The notes beneath the pieces are model-generated. The model had not been told where the DNA came from. It made no database searches and saw nothing but the letters and a program-made list of their open reading frames with translations. The position numbers were made by a program, and so were the translations under genes. From Paractinoplanes toevensis (GTDB lineage Bacteria; Actinomycetota; Actinomycetes; Mycobacteriales; Micromonosporaceae), in NCBI RefSeq assembly GCF_018332695.1, contig NZ_BOQN01000062.1:1-64000 (forward strand): a stretch of 64,000 bases of DNA, written 5' to 3'. Of the stretch, positions 52,640 through 60,866 are shown piece after piece (the first letter of the stretch is position 1; every line of letters starts with the position of its first letter).

Positions 52640-53183
52640 GGGCGACTCGGACGACCGGCCCCGACCCTGTCCGTACCCGGGCTGAGCTCGGGGACCTTGT
52701 CGAAGGTCTCTTCCGGTAGGCACTGCCCGCGGTCACCTTTCACGATCTCCGCCGCCGGGCTCGGTGGACTGGACTGGTGAAGCAACCAGATCCCCCAGCC
52801 CGACGGCAGTCCGTGCGCGCGATGCACGCAGCCCGGGGCCGCCGGAAACGTGCGGTCACGGGCGTTCTCACCGACGTCCCAGAGCCCACCGGTGCACGAA
52901 CGACTTGTCCGTACCGGCGAGGACGCCGATGGCAGCGTCGACGACAGTCTCCTCACCGGCCGGGGCGGTGCCGGCAGTGACGACCGCCGCGACCTCGCGG
53001 AACAGCCCACCCAGCCATGCCATATCGGTGACCTCACCCGCCGCCCCTCGGCGCCAAGTTAGGTCATCGCCTTCGCGGCCTCGGCCTGCGGACGACGGCG
53101 CCCACCGCGTGCCTGACGGTGAGCAAATGCTGGAGAACGGTGGAACCGATGAAGCCGGTGCCACCGATGAGAAGAGCGCGCAC
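52640..53183 (-). pseudogene. NAD-dependent epimerase/NmrA-like gene, frameshifted
   Basis: The GTG after AAAGGAAT opens VRALLIGGTGFIGSTVLQHL with the GxxGxxG cofactor site, then ends at a TGA after about 40 codons. Downstream in other frames, EVTDMAWLGGLFREVAAVVT and DAAIGVLAGTDKSFVHRWAL match the next part of such enzymes. At least two frame changes separate the pieces, and the 3' half is unrecognisable. A perfect TTGCTT-type operator is still present in its promoter. Confidence 0.65.
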
Positions 53184-53229
53184 ATTCCTTTCGCTCCTCG
53201 TCGTCGCTGACCGATACACTCATCGACAT

Positions 53230-53245
53230 TTGCTTACGCAAGCAA
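53230..53245. promoter_or_regulatory. TTGCTT operator copy before the epimerase pseudogene
   Basis: TTGCTTACGCAAGCAA has perfect 6+6 arms and extends to 7+7 (TTTGCTT/AAGCAAA). It lies 47 bases upstream of the broken gene's GTG. Confidence 0.8.
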
Positions 53246-53385
53246 ATATAGACGCTGGTATGTCGCTGCGGCCCTCTGCGACAACTACACGGGAGCAGGC
53301 CTGGAGGTTCGATCCGGCCGGCCCGCCGCCCGGGAGGCTACGGTAGGGAGCGACATTCCGTCGTCACGCGCCAGCAGGGACCGCC

Positions 53386-53832
53386 ATGCCCACGAGCACT
53401 CGATTCGCTGTTGCCGTTCACACGCTGGTCGCCCTAGGGGTCAGTGGAGACAAGCCCCTGCGCTCGGAAGATCTGGCGTACTCGGTCAACACCAGCCCGG
53501 CGGTCATCCGCGGACTGCTTTCTCGACTGAACGGCGCCGGCCTGACCACCTCTCAACTGGGCGCCGGAGGCGGCGCCCGGCTGGCTCGACCCGCCGAGAG
53601 CATCCGACTGCTGGACGTGTATGAGGCGGTCGAAGACGGCGCCTTGGTCGCGGTGCACCGCACGCCACCACAGCAGGACTGCTCGGTCGGCGGCAACATC
53701 CTCGGCGCTCTCCAGCCGGTGCTCGACCGCGCCCGCAAGGCGTTCGAAGCGGAACTGGCCGCCGTGACGATCGCCGACCTCGGCGCCGAGGTCGCCCGGC
53801 TCGGCAAGTTCACCATGCCCCTCGAGTGGTGA
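53386..53832 (+). CDS. Rrf2 family transcriptional regulator
   Basis: 148 residues. Winged-helix start MPTSTRFAVAVHTLVALGVS, recognition region VNTSPAVIRGLLSRLNGAGL, and the wing QLGAGGGARLARPAESIRLL are typical. Only one cysteine (about residue 99) is present, in QQDCSVGG, so an IscR-type iron-sulfur cluster is not possible; single-Cys redox sensing is an option. Its likely target is the SnoaL-like gene 115 bases downstream, whose promoter has a palindrome. Confidence 0.87.
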   Translation: MPTSTRFAVAVHTLVALGVSGDKPLRSEDLAYSVNTSPAVIRGLLSRLNGAGLTTSQLGAGGGARLARPAESIRLLDVYEAVEDGALVAVHRTPPQQDCSVGGNILGALQPVLDRARKAFEAELAAVTIADLGAEVARLGKFTMPLEW

Positions 53833-53867
53833 GGGTGACTCTGACCACGGAAACATTCGGGCCGAAA

Positions 53868-53886
53868 TGTAAGTGTGTCACTTACA
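53868..53886. promoter_or_regulatory. Palindrome TGTAAGTG-N3-CACTTACA before SnoaL-like gene
   Basis: A perfect 8+8 inverted repeat lies between the Rrf2 gene and the SnoaL-like gene, about 60 bases upstream of the latter. It is a candidate site for Rrf2 or for another regulator of this gene. Confidence 0.6.
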
Positions 53887-53946
53887 CACTGATATAGTTC
53901 GAGCATGCAGGTGCCCGTCCCGGGCTACCCCTCGAACACCGGAGTC

Positions 53947-54366
53947 ATGATGAGCAACCCCACATCGGCCGCGGACCTCCTCAAGCGCAGCCTCGACACG
54001 TTCCTCGCCAAGGACATGCGGGGATGGGCCGACCTGTGCGCGGAGGACGTGGTCGCCGAATTCCCGTTCGCCCCGGAGGGTTCCCCGTCGCGCTTCGAAG
54101 GCAGGGAAGCCCTCTACGAATACCTGCGCGGCTACCCCGACCTCATCGACGTCAAGGAGATCCCCACGCTCAAGATCTACCCGACGGACGACGAGAACAC
54201 GGCCATCGCCGAGTGGAGCGTGACCGGATCCGTACTGACCAACGGCAACCCGTACAACATGAGGTACGCGACCTTCGTGACCTTCCGCGACGGTCAGATC
54301 ATCAACTACCGCGAGTACTGGAACCCGCAGGTGTTCCTGAACGCGCTGAGCGGCCAGAGTTTCTGA
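53947..54366 (+). CDS. SnoaL-like (NTF2-fold) protein, PhzA/B-like
   Basis: About 139 residues from MMSNPTSAADLLKRSLDTFL (GGAG is five bases before the first ATG; an upstream in-frame ATG at 53905 is possible). Segments LAKDMRGWADLCAEDVVAEF, PSRFEGREALYEYLRGYPDL and NMRYATFVTFRDGQIINYRE plus YWNPQVFLNAL match the phenazine PhzA/B and SnoaL-like families. The enzymatic role is unknown; most characterised members act on small polar intermediates. Monocistronic by position. Confidence 0.82.
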   Translation: MMSNPTSAADLLKRSLDTFLAKDMRGWADLCAEDVVAEFPFAPEGSPSRFEGREALYEYLRGYPDLIDVKEIPTLKIYPTDDENTAIAEWSVTGSVLTNGNPYNMRYATFVTFRDGQIINYREYWNPQVFLNALSGQSF

Positions 54367-54913
54367 GCCCAGACTCTGCCGGTGCCGCCCGAGTGTTCAC
54401 CCCGGGCGGCACCGCGGTCATTGTGCCGCCGAGCCCGCCGGCTTGCCGGACGATGAGGCGGCTGTTCTGGGGCTCCGCTTCCTGCCCGATCCGGGCCACG
54501 TCGGTTGCTGGAAAGGGTACCGCTGGCCGTTCGCTGGTGTCGGCTTGTCCTCCAGCGCGGCCAAGGCGTCCCCCATCATGTGCCGGTGGACTCGGCCGTC
54601 CGGATCAGCACCGTCTCGCGATCGGTCACGCTGTTCACTCATTGCGAGAGGCGCCGCGCGAAGTCCGGACGATCGGCTGGAAACGGTAGTGGTCAGACCC
54701 GCAGCCGTCGAGCAGATACAGGTGGTGGAGGGCGGCCAAGATCGGGTGGCCTGGTCGGTGCAGACATCCAGCGCAGCGGCCGCCGTCATGATCGGGATGT
54801 CGGCTAGTCCAGCGCCGTGAGCAAGCGAAACGCGGCCGCCTCCCGGCACCGGAGCCGTTTGAAACGGCCGCCTGGCCCGTTTCGACCGCCTCGAGGCGGT
54901 CGGCGTGGGTGGC
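54367..54913. other. Stretch without a gene; contains a perfect 20-bp palindrome
   Basis: CGACCGCCTCGAGGCGGTCG (54883-54902) is a perfect palindrome, with CCGTTT/AAACGG nearby at 54855-54866. No supported coding frame is visible. Confidence 0.4.
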
Positions 54914-55132
54914 CTACGGTGACGTGAATTCCGCGACGAATGCCCGTCCGGCCTCGGCAAGCGGCAGATGTGCCTTGCCTGCGATCCGGTTGGCCATGAC
55001 GCGCAGGAGCGACGGGTAGCCGCAGGCGTGCGTGCCAAGGCGCTCGACCGTGCGCGATTCGCGCGCGAGGCGCGGCTCGCCGATCTGGCCCGCGAGAAGC
55101 GCAGATGACTCAGCCCGACTCAGCAGTCCCAC
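54914..55132 (-). CDS. Hypothetical 72-residue ORF downstream of TetR gene
   Basis: GTG start about 30 bases after the TetR stop, with a weak CAGGA site. It reads VGLLSRAESSALLAGQIGEP, RLARESRTVERLGTHACGYP, SLLRVMANRIAGKAHLPLAE and AGRAFVAEFTSP. The composition is protein-like and helical, but I do not recognise a family. It could be the surviving end of a larger deleted gene. Confidence 0.35.
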   Translation of the reverse strand: MGLLSRAESSALLAGQIGEPRLARESRTVERLGTHACGYPSLLRVMANRIAGKAHLPLAEAGRAFVAEFTSP

Positions 55133-55161
55133 GGTGATCCTGGGGCCCGAAGTTCATGTGG

Positions 55162-55809
55162 TCAGTCCGATTCCGACGATTGGGCCGCAGGCGATCCGCT
55201 GGTTCCGCCGGCCGGCACCCCCAACAGCGCGAAGGCCGCCCGCTCCATCGTCGGAAGGTCGAGGTCGGTCAGCGGGAGTCCGAGCGTGGCGGCGTACTTG
55301 GTGGCCCCGACGAACGACCCGAAGACCATGGAGATCAGCATCAGGGGATCCCCCTCGCGCACCACACCGGCGTGCTGCGCGGCACTGATCACCGCCACCA
55401 GCCCTGAATGGAGTTCCCGCAACACCGCGGCGGCTTCGGCTCCCAGGTATCCCGCATGCATCTGGAACTCCATGAAGGCGAACAGCGCCGGGTGGTCGGT
55501 CGCGAAGGCCACCAACGCGTGCCAGATGTGACGCAGCGCCTGCTCCGGCGGGGCCTCGCGCACCTCGTCGGTCAGCACCGCCCGGATGAGCGCCTGTTTG
55601 CCGGCCACGAAGACGGCCTCGCCCAGCGACTCCTTGTTCGGAAAGTACCGGTAGATCGTCCCCACGGCCACATCGGCCCGTTCGGCGATGGACGGGATCG
55701 CCGTGCCGCCGAATGTCTTCTCGCTGAACAACTCAAGCGCGGCGAACAGAATCCGCGAGCGGCGGCTGTGCGAGGAGAAGGGCGTCATCGGGGCAACCAC
55801 GGGCGACAT
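55162..55809 (-). CDS. TetR family regulator, candidate for the TTGCTT regulon
   Basis: About 215 residues from MSPVVAPMTPFSSHSRRSRI. Helix-turn-helix: AALELFSEKTFGGTAIPSIA, ERADVAVGTIYRYFPNKESL. The C-terminal domain (ALRHIWHALVAFATDHPALF, YLGAEAAAVLRELHSGLVAV) is of the TetR type that binds lipophilic ligands. It is the only TetR gene within the 39-57 kb cluster and is thus a candidate for binding TTGCTT-N4-AAGCAA sites. No such site lies in its own promoter, which weakens the case. A longer upstream frame lacks a ribosome site. Confidence 0.88.
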   Translation of the reverse strand: MSPVVAPMTPFSSHSRRSRILFAALELFSEKTFGGTAIPSIAERADVAVGTIYRYFPNKESLGEAVFVAGKQALIRAVLTDEVREAPPEQALRHIWHALVAFATDHPALFAFMEFQMHAGYLGAEAAAVLRELHSGLVAVISAAQHAGVVREGDPLMLISMVFGSFVGATKYAATLGLPLTDLDLPTMERAAFALLGVPAGGTSGSPAAQSSESD

Positions 55810-55929
55810 GAATGAATCTTCAGCAGCGACGAGCGGCGTGTCAACGCGCCGATCACCCAGCCCGGGCCGGTCTCCCCGATCGGCCTCGAATCGAAGAGCA
55901 AGCGTGTCCGTGAAACTGGCGTCCACCTT

Positions 55930-56690
55930 CCGCCATACGGAGCCACGACTACAACCACGACGTGATCGCTTTGGCGCGCGGGCGGGTGCTGGTTCGTCGC
56001 CGGGCTGGGTGTCGGCTGGGTGTCGGCTGGTCGATCGACGAGTTCGCTGCGACCACGGCCCGCCCGTTCGCCGATCGCTGCGCGGCCCTCGACGAGTTCC
56101 TCGATCTGGCCTCGGCTGTGCGGGGTTCCGATCCCGTGACTCTCGACACTCGTCGGTCATTACACGCATCCACGGTTCCGCTGCCCTCACCAGCTGCCGC
56201 GCCCAGGGCCGCACCGGCTCTGGTGTCACCGCCGCCTTGCCGGCTCCGCGTCGCTGCCGCCCGGATCGACCCCAAGCCGACCGGCTGCGTGCCGCCAATC
56301 CGGCCGGACGAGCCGTCCGGCCTTGCGTTGGGTGGCCCACGGACCGACGGACGGCCACCCAGCTCCATCCTTCGGCGGCCGTCCGTAGTGAGCTGGACCA
56401 AATCCGGCAGGTGGCCGAGTTCGGGCGGGATCCGACGCTCATCGGCTGCGTCTTCCAGATCGCATACGGAAGCACCACCGAAGTCCCTGCGGCGGACCGT
56501 CAACCTACACCGGCAGTGTCCGTCAACTGGTCGGCGCCGCGGCGGTACCGATCGAGGCCGGGGTCGGGCCACGCCTACATTTGGCTGCCCTACGCCGACG
56601 CCGCCCCCAAGTCGCCAGTCGCCGCCGAGGAGATCCGCCAAGCGGTACGGGACGTGGGGGTTGTAGCCGGACGCTGTGGTGCTTCTGACA
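55930..56690 (+). pseudogene. Decayed LLM oxidoreductase copy
   Basis: It starts with a stretch equivalent to the YDYAHDVITFAR coding segment of the intact gene at 30226, skips about 270 bases, then resumes at AGCRLGVGWSIDEFAATTARPF and continues ALDEFLDLASAVRGSDPVTL. Further pieces in other frames are RSELDQIRQVAEFGRDPTLI, GCVFQIAYGSTTEVPAADRQ and HAYIWLPYADAAPKSPVAAE. Several frameshifts and one large deletion make it inactive. Confidence 0.82.
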
Positions 56691-56716
56691 TTGCCCTACT
56701 CACGACAAGCCATAAC

Positions 56717-56732
56717 ATTGCTTGCAAAAGCA
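56717..56732. promoter_or_regulatory. TTGCTT operator copy before short-chain dehydrogenase
   Basis: TTGCTTGCAAAAGCAA has perfect 6+6 arms, extendable to ATTGCTT/AAGCAAAT, and ends 15 bases before the gene start. Confidence 0.75.
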
Positions 56733-56747
56733 AATGTGAGGTGAGGT

Positions 56748-57446
56748 ATGTCAGACCCATCAACTTCCCGCGTGGCCGTGGTGACCGGCGGCGCCGGCGC
56801 CATCGGCGGCGCGATCGTGCGCGAACTGGCCGACCGGGGCCATCGGGTAGTCGTCGTCGACCGCGCTGGCGACATCTCCTGCGACCTCGGCTCGGAACAA
56901 CAGGTGCGGACGGCTGCCGCAGAGATTCTCGCCGAGTACGGCCGCGTCGACGTGCTCGTCCACGCGGCCGCCGCCACCGATCTGGTGGAACTCGATTCCC
57001 TGGACCTGTCGGTGTGGCGGCGGGTTCAGGCGGTCAACGTCGAATCCGCTCTGCTCCTGAGCCAGGCTTTCGTGCCCGGCATGCGGGAGAGGCACTTCGG
57101 GCGGATCGTCTTCGTCACGTCCGACACGATCTGGAAGCCTCCGAGCCCCGACCTGCTCGGATACATCGCCAGCAAGGGCGCGCTTACCGCGCTGGCCCGC
57201 TCCCTGGCGACTTCCCTCGGCTCGAACGGCGTCACGGTCACCACCGTGGCCCCTGGGCTCACCCGAACCGGCGCGACCGCCTACCAGCCCGACGAGGCAT
57301 TCGCCGCCGCCCAGGCGACCCAGGCGCTGCCCCGCCCGCTCACCCCGCACGACGTCGCCGCCACCGTCGGCTTCCTGGCGAGCGACGCGGCGGAGGCCCT
57401 CACCGGACAGGTGCTGGTCGTCGACGGAGGAACATTGCTGCGCTGA
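56748..57446 (+). CDS. Short-chain dehydrogenase/reductase
   Basis: 232 residues. Cofactor motif VAVVTGGAGAIGGAIVRELA (about residues 8-27), VLVHAAAATDLVELDSLDLS in place of NNAG, and the catalytic LLGYIASKGALTALARSLAT (Tyr and Lys near residues 142-146), with a C-terminal VLVVDGGTLLR. It is an NAD(P)-dependent oxidoreductase on an alcohol/ketone substrate. ATG after GTGAGGTGAG with a TTGCTT-type operator directly upstream, so it belongs to the same regulon as the aldo/keto reductase. Confidence 0.92.
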   Translation: MSDPSTSRVAVVTGGAGAIGGAIVRELADRGHRVVVVDRAGDISCDLGSEQQVRTAAAEILAEYGRVDVLVHAAAATDLVELDSLDLSVWRRVQAVNVESALLLSQAFVPGMRERHFGRIVFVTSDTIWKPPSPDLLGYIASKGALTALARSLATSLGSNGVTVTTVAPGLTRTGATAYQPDEAFAAAQATQALPRPLTPHDVAATVGFLASDAAEALTGQVLVVDGGTLLR

Positions 57447-57538
57447 ATGGCTTGGGCACAACGGCGGGCCGAACGCCTCTATCAGCACACCAGGTCGTCG
57501 GCGGCGGACGCGCCGGTCGGAAGCGGTAACTCGCGGAA

Positions 57539-58015
57539 CTACCCCAGATCCCGGACCTCCGAACCGATCAGCTTCTGCGCCTCGGCGAAGACCGCCGCCG
57601 ACCGCACCCCCACCACCCGGCGATCCGACTCGGACGCCGCCCGCAGCTCGGCCTCCTTGACCTCGAGATAACGGCCGAGAATGTCGCGGATCTCGTACCG
57701 GGCGACGCGCTCCACCAGCGCGCGAAGGCGATGGGTAGCATGCGAGACCGAGGCCAGGGAAGCCTCCCGGGACGCCTGTGACTCCCCCGGCCGGTTCAGC
57801 GCGAAAACCGCGTCGCTGAGGTCGATCATGTGATCCTGGATCTCGTACAGATTGGTCCGCTGGTCGGCGGCACGCGCCTGTGCCCGCTCGAACGCGGCCG
57901 CCCGGTCCTGTTCCCGGTCCCGGCGCCGATCCGACATCCGCTGACCCGACAGCGTCAGCAGCCCACCAAGAACCAGCGCGACGGCCGAGAACAGCTCACC
58001 TTCCCACGACGACAC
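57539..58015 (-). CDS. Membrane-anchored coiled-coil protein
   Basis: 158 residues, MSSWEGELFSAVALVLGGLL as one N-terminal membrane helix, then a basic charged helix (SDRRRDREQDRAAAFERAQA) and a long helical domain (YEIQDHMIDLSDAVFALNRP; SHATHRLRALVERVARYEIR; YLEVKEAELRAASESDRRVV). No known enzyme motif. This topology is common among uncharacterised actinobacterial proteins. It resembles the frameshifted protein upstream of the Gabija-like operon (14163-14728) in layout, though not clearly in sequence. Confidence 0.65.
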   Translation of the reverse strand: MSSWEGELFSAVALVLGGLLTLSGQRMSDRRRDREQDRAAAFERAQARAADQRTNLYEIQDHMIDLSDAVFALNRPGESQASREASLASVSHATHRLRALVERVARYEIRDILGRYLEVKEAELRAASESDRRVVGVRSAAVFAEAQKLIGSEVRDLG

Positions 58016-58699
58016 ATCCGGCCTTTCGCTCGTGCGAGGCTCCTACCGAGCCACTCACCCATGTACTTCGCGCGGTCGCAAGCCGAGTTCAGCACGCCCC
58101 GCCTTCAAGGTCGCGGCGACGCCGCGCAACGGCCGCGAAGCACTGATGTCCGATGCCGTGGGCCCGAGATCGAAGTGCAGCCACAGCTGGTCGGTGGGCC
58201 GCCCGGTGGTCGGCGAGGCTTTGCAGGGTGGCGTTCGGGCGGCAGAGGTGGCCGGCGGTGACACGAGATACGGCCGGAGGCTGAGCGAGGCAACCCATGG
58301 CAGTAAGCCAGAAGTAGTGGATCTGCCGTTACATCAGCTGGTGGTGCTCGGCCACGGGGCTCAAGTTGTTCACGCGGTTTGGCCGCGAACAGGCGGACAG
58401 GCTTGTGCCACTCGAAGTAGCCGGGGCGGTCCCCCGGACCAGACGGGCATCGACCGACTCCCACAGCATGACCTGGGCTGAGCAGGCTTCTTCAGGGCCG
58501 CCACATTTGCCGCCGACGACACAGTGATGTGGTGTCCCCGCTGCAGCGGCAAAAGACGCGGGTAGGTCGCGGCACGGACGCCGACGATGGCCCGGCAAGC
58601 GGCCGCCGGTCCCAACGTTTGGATGATAGCTTCCATCGGCCTCGGGCTCGGCGGTTGCCCGGTCCCGCCGAGCTAGAAGGTGAGGTGGGCCCGCGCCTG
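58016..58699. other. Stretch without a confident gene
   Basis: A minus-strand frame near 58055-58200 (DQLWLHFDLGPTASDISASR) is open but unsupported. I see no strong hairpin or repeat. Confidence 0.3.
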
Positions 58700-58935
58700 C
58701 CCTGGCCAGGAAGTTCGGTCGAGAACAGGCGAGGCCCCGCTGCAGCCCGCAGTGCCGACGGCCGACAGCGGCTGGTCATAATGGTGCGGCAGCTGGCGGT
58801 CGGGGCAGCAGGTCCGCCACCTGTGGCGCGTCCCGGACGTTGTTGATCACGATCAACGTCAGCCCGCCGTCCAGCAGCGTGCGGTAGAAGCCGGCCAGGG
58901 CTGCCGCCCGGGCGGCACGCGCGCCTGGGTGATCG
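58700..58935 (-). pseudogene. NB-ARC fragment of a SARP/AfsR-type regulator
   Basis: The frame AAALAGFYRTLLDGGLTLIV, then INNVRDAPQVADLLP, matches the Walker B segment of AfsR-like ATPase domains (usually LVVLDNA...QVRPLLP). After a stop at 58776 the next part, TIMTSRCRPSALRAAAG, follows in another frame like the family's VTSR box. No DNA-binding or repeat domain is nearby. It is an orphan, frameshifted piece. Confidence 0.5.
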
Positions 58936-58997
58936 CCAATCCCTCCCGCTGCGGGTCGGCGGAATCTTCGAGACGATCGACACGTTATCGTTTCGGC

Positions 58998-59465
58998 GTG
59001 AGCCTTGCCCCGTTGAATGCCGATGAAGAACGACTGTGGCGATCCCTGCTCCGGATCGTCGCGACGCTACCGCGTCTTCTCGATGAGGACTTGGTGCGGT
59101 CGACCGGGGTGTCGCTCTCCGAGTACGTCACCCTGATGAACCTCTCCGAGGCCGAGGACCAGGAGATGCGACTGACCGAGCTGGCACTGGCCGCCGGCCT
59201 GTCGCTGAGCCGCATCAGCCGCTTGGTCGAGGACATGCGGGTCCGCGGCCTGGTCACCAAGCGCCGCGCCGCGGCCGACACCCGCGGATTCATCGCGACC
59301 CTGACGCCGGCCGGACTCGAACGTCTGCGGGACGCCTACCCGACCAACCTGGCCAGTGCCCGCCGCCGCGTACTCGATCACGTGGCTCCCCGAGCGGTCA
59401 GCGGGAGCGGTCAAGTTCTTGCCGCGATCGCCGAGGGCATGGACGACGACTCTGACGACATCTGA
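58998..59465 (+). CDS. MarR family transcriptional regulator
   Basis: 155 residues from a GTG (VSLAPLNADEERLWRSLLRI). Winged helix-turn-helix: STGVSLSEYVTLMNLSEAED, MRLTELALAAGLSLSRISRL, VEDMRVRGLVTKRRAAADTR, GFIATLTPAGLERLRDAYPT. The layout is that of typical MarR repressors of efflux or catabolic genes. Its target is unclear: the nearest intact gene is the short-chain dehydrogenase ending at 59949 on the other strand, which is convergent. Confidence 0.88.
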   Translation: MSLAPLNADEERLWRSLLRIVATLPRLLDEDLVRSTGVSLSEYVTLMNLSEAEDQEMRLTELALAAGLSLSRISRLVEDMRVRGLVTKRRAAADTRGFIATLTPAGLERLRDAYPTNLASARRRVLDHVAPRAVSGSGQVLAAIAEGMDDDSDDI

Positions 59466-59948
59466 CCCGAGGATGCGGGCGGATGCAAGCTAAGCCGGGT
59501 GTCCCCTCGCCCAGACCGGGTGGTGTTTCATGGTCGCCGACCAACGATCACGCCACCACAGTTCGGCTTCATCTCCCAAACCAGCAGTTGAAACTGCGAC
59601 GACCACAGTGACGCGCCGACCGCCGACTCCCGTCGCGCACAGCCAGGGCTCCGACACCTCCGACGTTGACGCTGCCACGGACGACGAGCGCGTGTGGGAA
59701 GGGAGCGTCCGGAAGCACGGACATGCCAGCGCCAGCCTTTCGCCGTGCAGCGCGGCACGCCGGTTCCCGATGGGAATCGCCGCGCCGTTCCGGTGGACCC
59801 CGCGCCCGGAGCGGGGCCGATGAGCTTGTCGGCAAACCACGCCGGGACCAGCTATAGCTGTTCGTAACCCGGTCGGAGATTCGGTGTGTCGGCACCACCC
59901 ACATCTGAACAAGCGGCACGGCTCGTCACCGGCGATCGTCGAACGGGG
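59466..59948. other. Stretch without a gene
   Basis: It lies between two convergent genes (MarR and the dehydrogenase). No strong hairpin or coding frame is evident. Confidence 0.35.
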
Positions 59949-60866
59949 TCAGACCGGGAAAGTAACGCCGGTCAGTCGCTCCGCTGCGCTCCATACGTCC
60001 CGCTGAAGCGCGGCGTCGTGGGAACGCCCGCTCGACGAGGCGAGCACCGGGTGGCCCCGAAACCCGCCCCGCTGCCCCGGCCCGTAGTACTGGCCACCAG
60101 ATACCGCCGGATCGGTGGCCGCACGCAGCACCGGCAACGCTCCCATCGCCGGTGTCTGATTTGCCCACAATTCGTACGCCCGGACCAGCCACCGCAGAGC
60201 CGCGGGTGAGTTCCGGGCTAGCTGGGTGCGGGTGATACCCGGATGGGCGGCGACCGCGATCGTGCCTACGCCCGCCGCCGCCAGCCGCCGGTGCAGCTCG
60301 TAGGTGAACAGCAGATCCGCCAGCTTCGAGTCCGCGTACGCGCGGATCCGGCGGTAGGGGTGAGGGGACAGTGAATCCCCCACGCTGATCCCCGAGTTGC
60401 GGTGAAAGAGACTGCTGACGGTGACGACCCGCGACCCTGGCGCTTCGACCAGGTGGTCGAGCAACAAGCCGGTCAGGGCGTACGGCCCGAAGTAGTTGAC
60501 CGCCAGTTGCAGTTCCAGCCCGTCCTCGGTGGTCTGCTGCGGCGTGAACATCACCCCGGCGTTGTTGATCAACATATCGATCCGCCGGTGCCGCGCCCGC
60601 AACGCACCGGCGGCGTCGCGGACCGACCGTAACGACGCCAGGTCGAGCCGCTGCACCGTGACGTCGGCGCCGGCTCGCAGCGCCCTGATCCGATCCGCCA
60701 CCGCGTGGCCCTTGTTGATGTCGCGGACAGCCAGCACCACGGAAGCGCCCCGCACCGCCAGCGCGGTCGCGACCTCCCGCCCGATGCCGCTGGTGGCTCC
60801 GGTGACGACGGCCACCTTCGCGCTCAGGTCAGGGACGTCCTGAACAGTCCATCGGGCCGCTTCCAC
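59949..60866 (-). CDS. Short-chain dehydrogenase (retinol dehydrogenase-like)
   Basis: About 305 residues. VAVVTGATSGIGREVATALA (cofactor site), IDMLINNAGVMFTPQQTTED, VVTVSSLFHRNSGISVGDSL and the catalytic YADSKLADLLFTYELHRRLA are those of the RDH/WWOX-like branch of the family. GPGQRGGFRGHP near the end is also typical of bacterial members. The GTG at 60866 with GGGAG upstream is preferred to the ATG at 60935, which lacks a ribosome site. The substrate is unknown. Confidence 0.88.
   Translation of the reverse strand: MEAARWTVQDVPDLSAKVAVVTGATSGIGREVATALAVRGASVVLAVRDINKGHAVADRIRALRAGADVTVQRLDLASLRSVRDAAGALRARHRRIDMLINNAGVMFTPQQTTEDGLELQLAVNYFGPYALTGLLLDHLVEAPGSRVVTVSSLFHRNSGISVGDSLSPHPYRRIRAYADSKLADLLFTYELHRRLAAAGVGTIAVAAHPGITRTQLARNSPAALRWLVRAYELWANQTPAMGALPVLRAATDPAVSGGQYYGPGQRGGFRGHPVLASSSGRSHDAALQRDVWSAAERLTGVTFPV

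Noticed and set aside
36476..57446. Calling the redox cluster a natural-product biosynthetic gene cluster
   Set aside because: No polyketide synthase, peptide synthetase, terpene cyclase or other scaffold-forming enzyme is present in the window.
7886..58960. A single 51-kb inversion splitting one SARP gene into the pieces at 6854-7888 and 58700-58935
   Set aside because: Such an inversion would also place the missing C-terminal part of the left recombinase just after 58960, but a MarR gene start lies there instead. The breakpoint model does not close.
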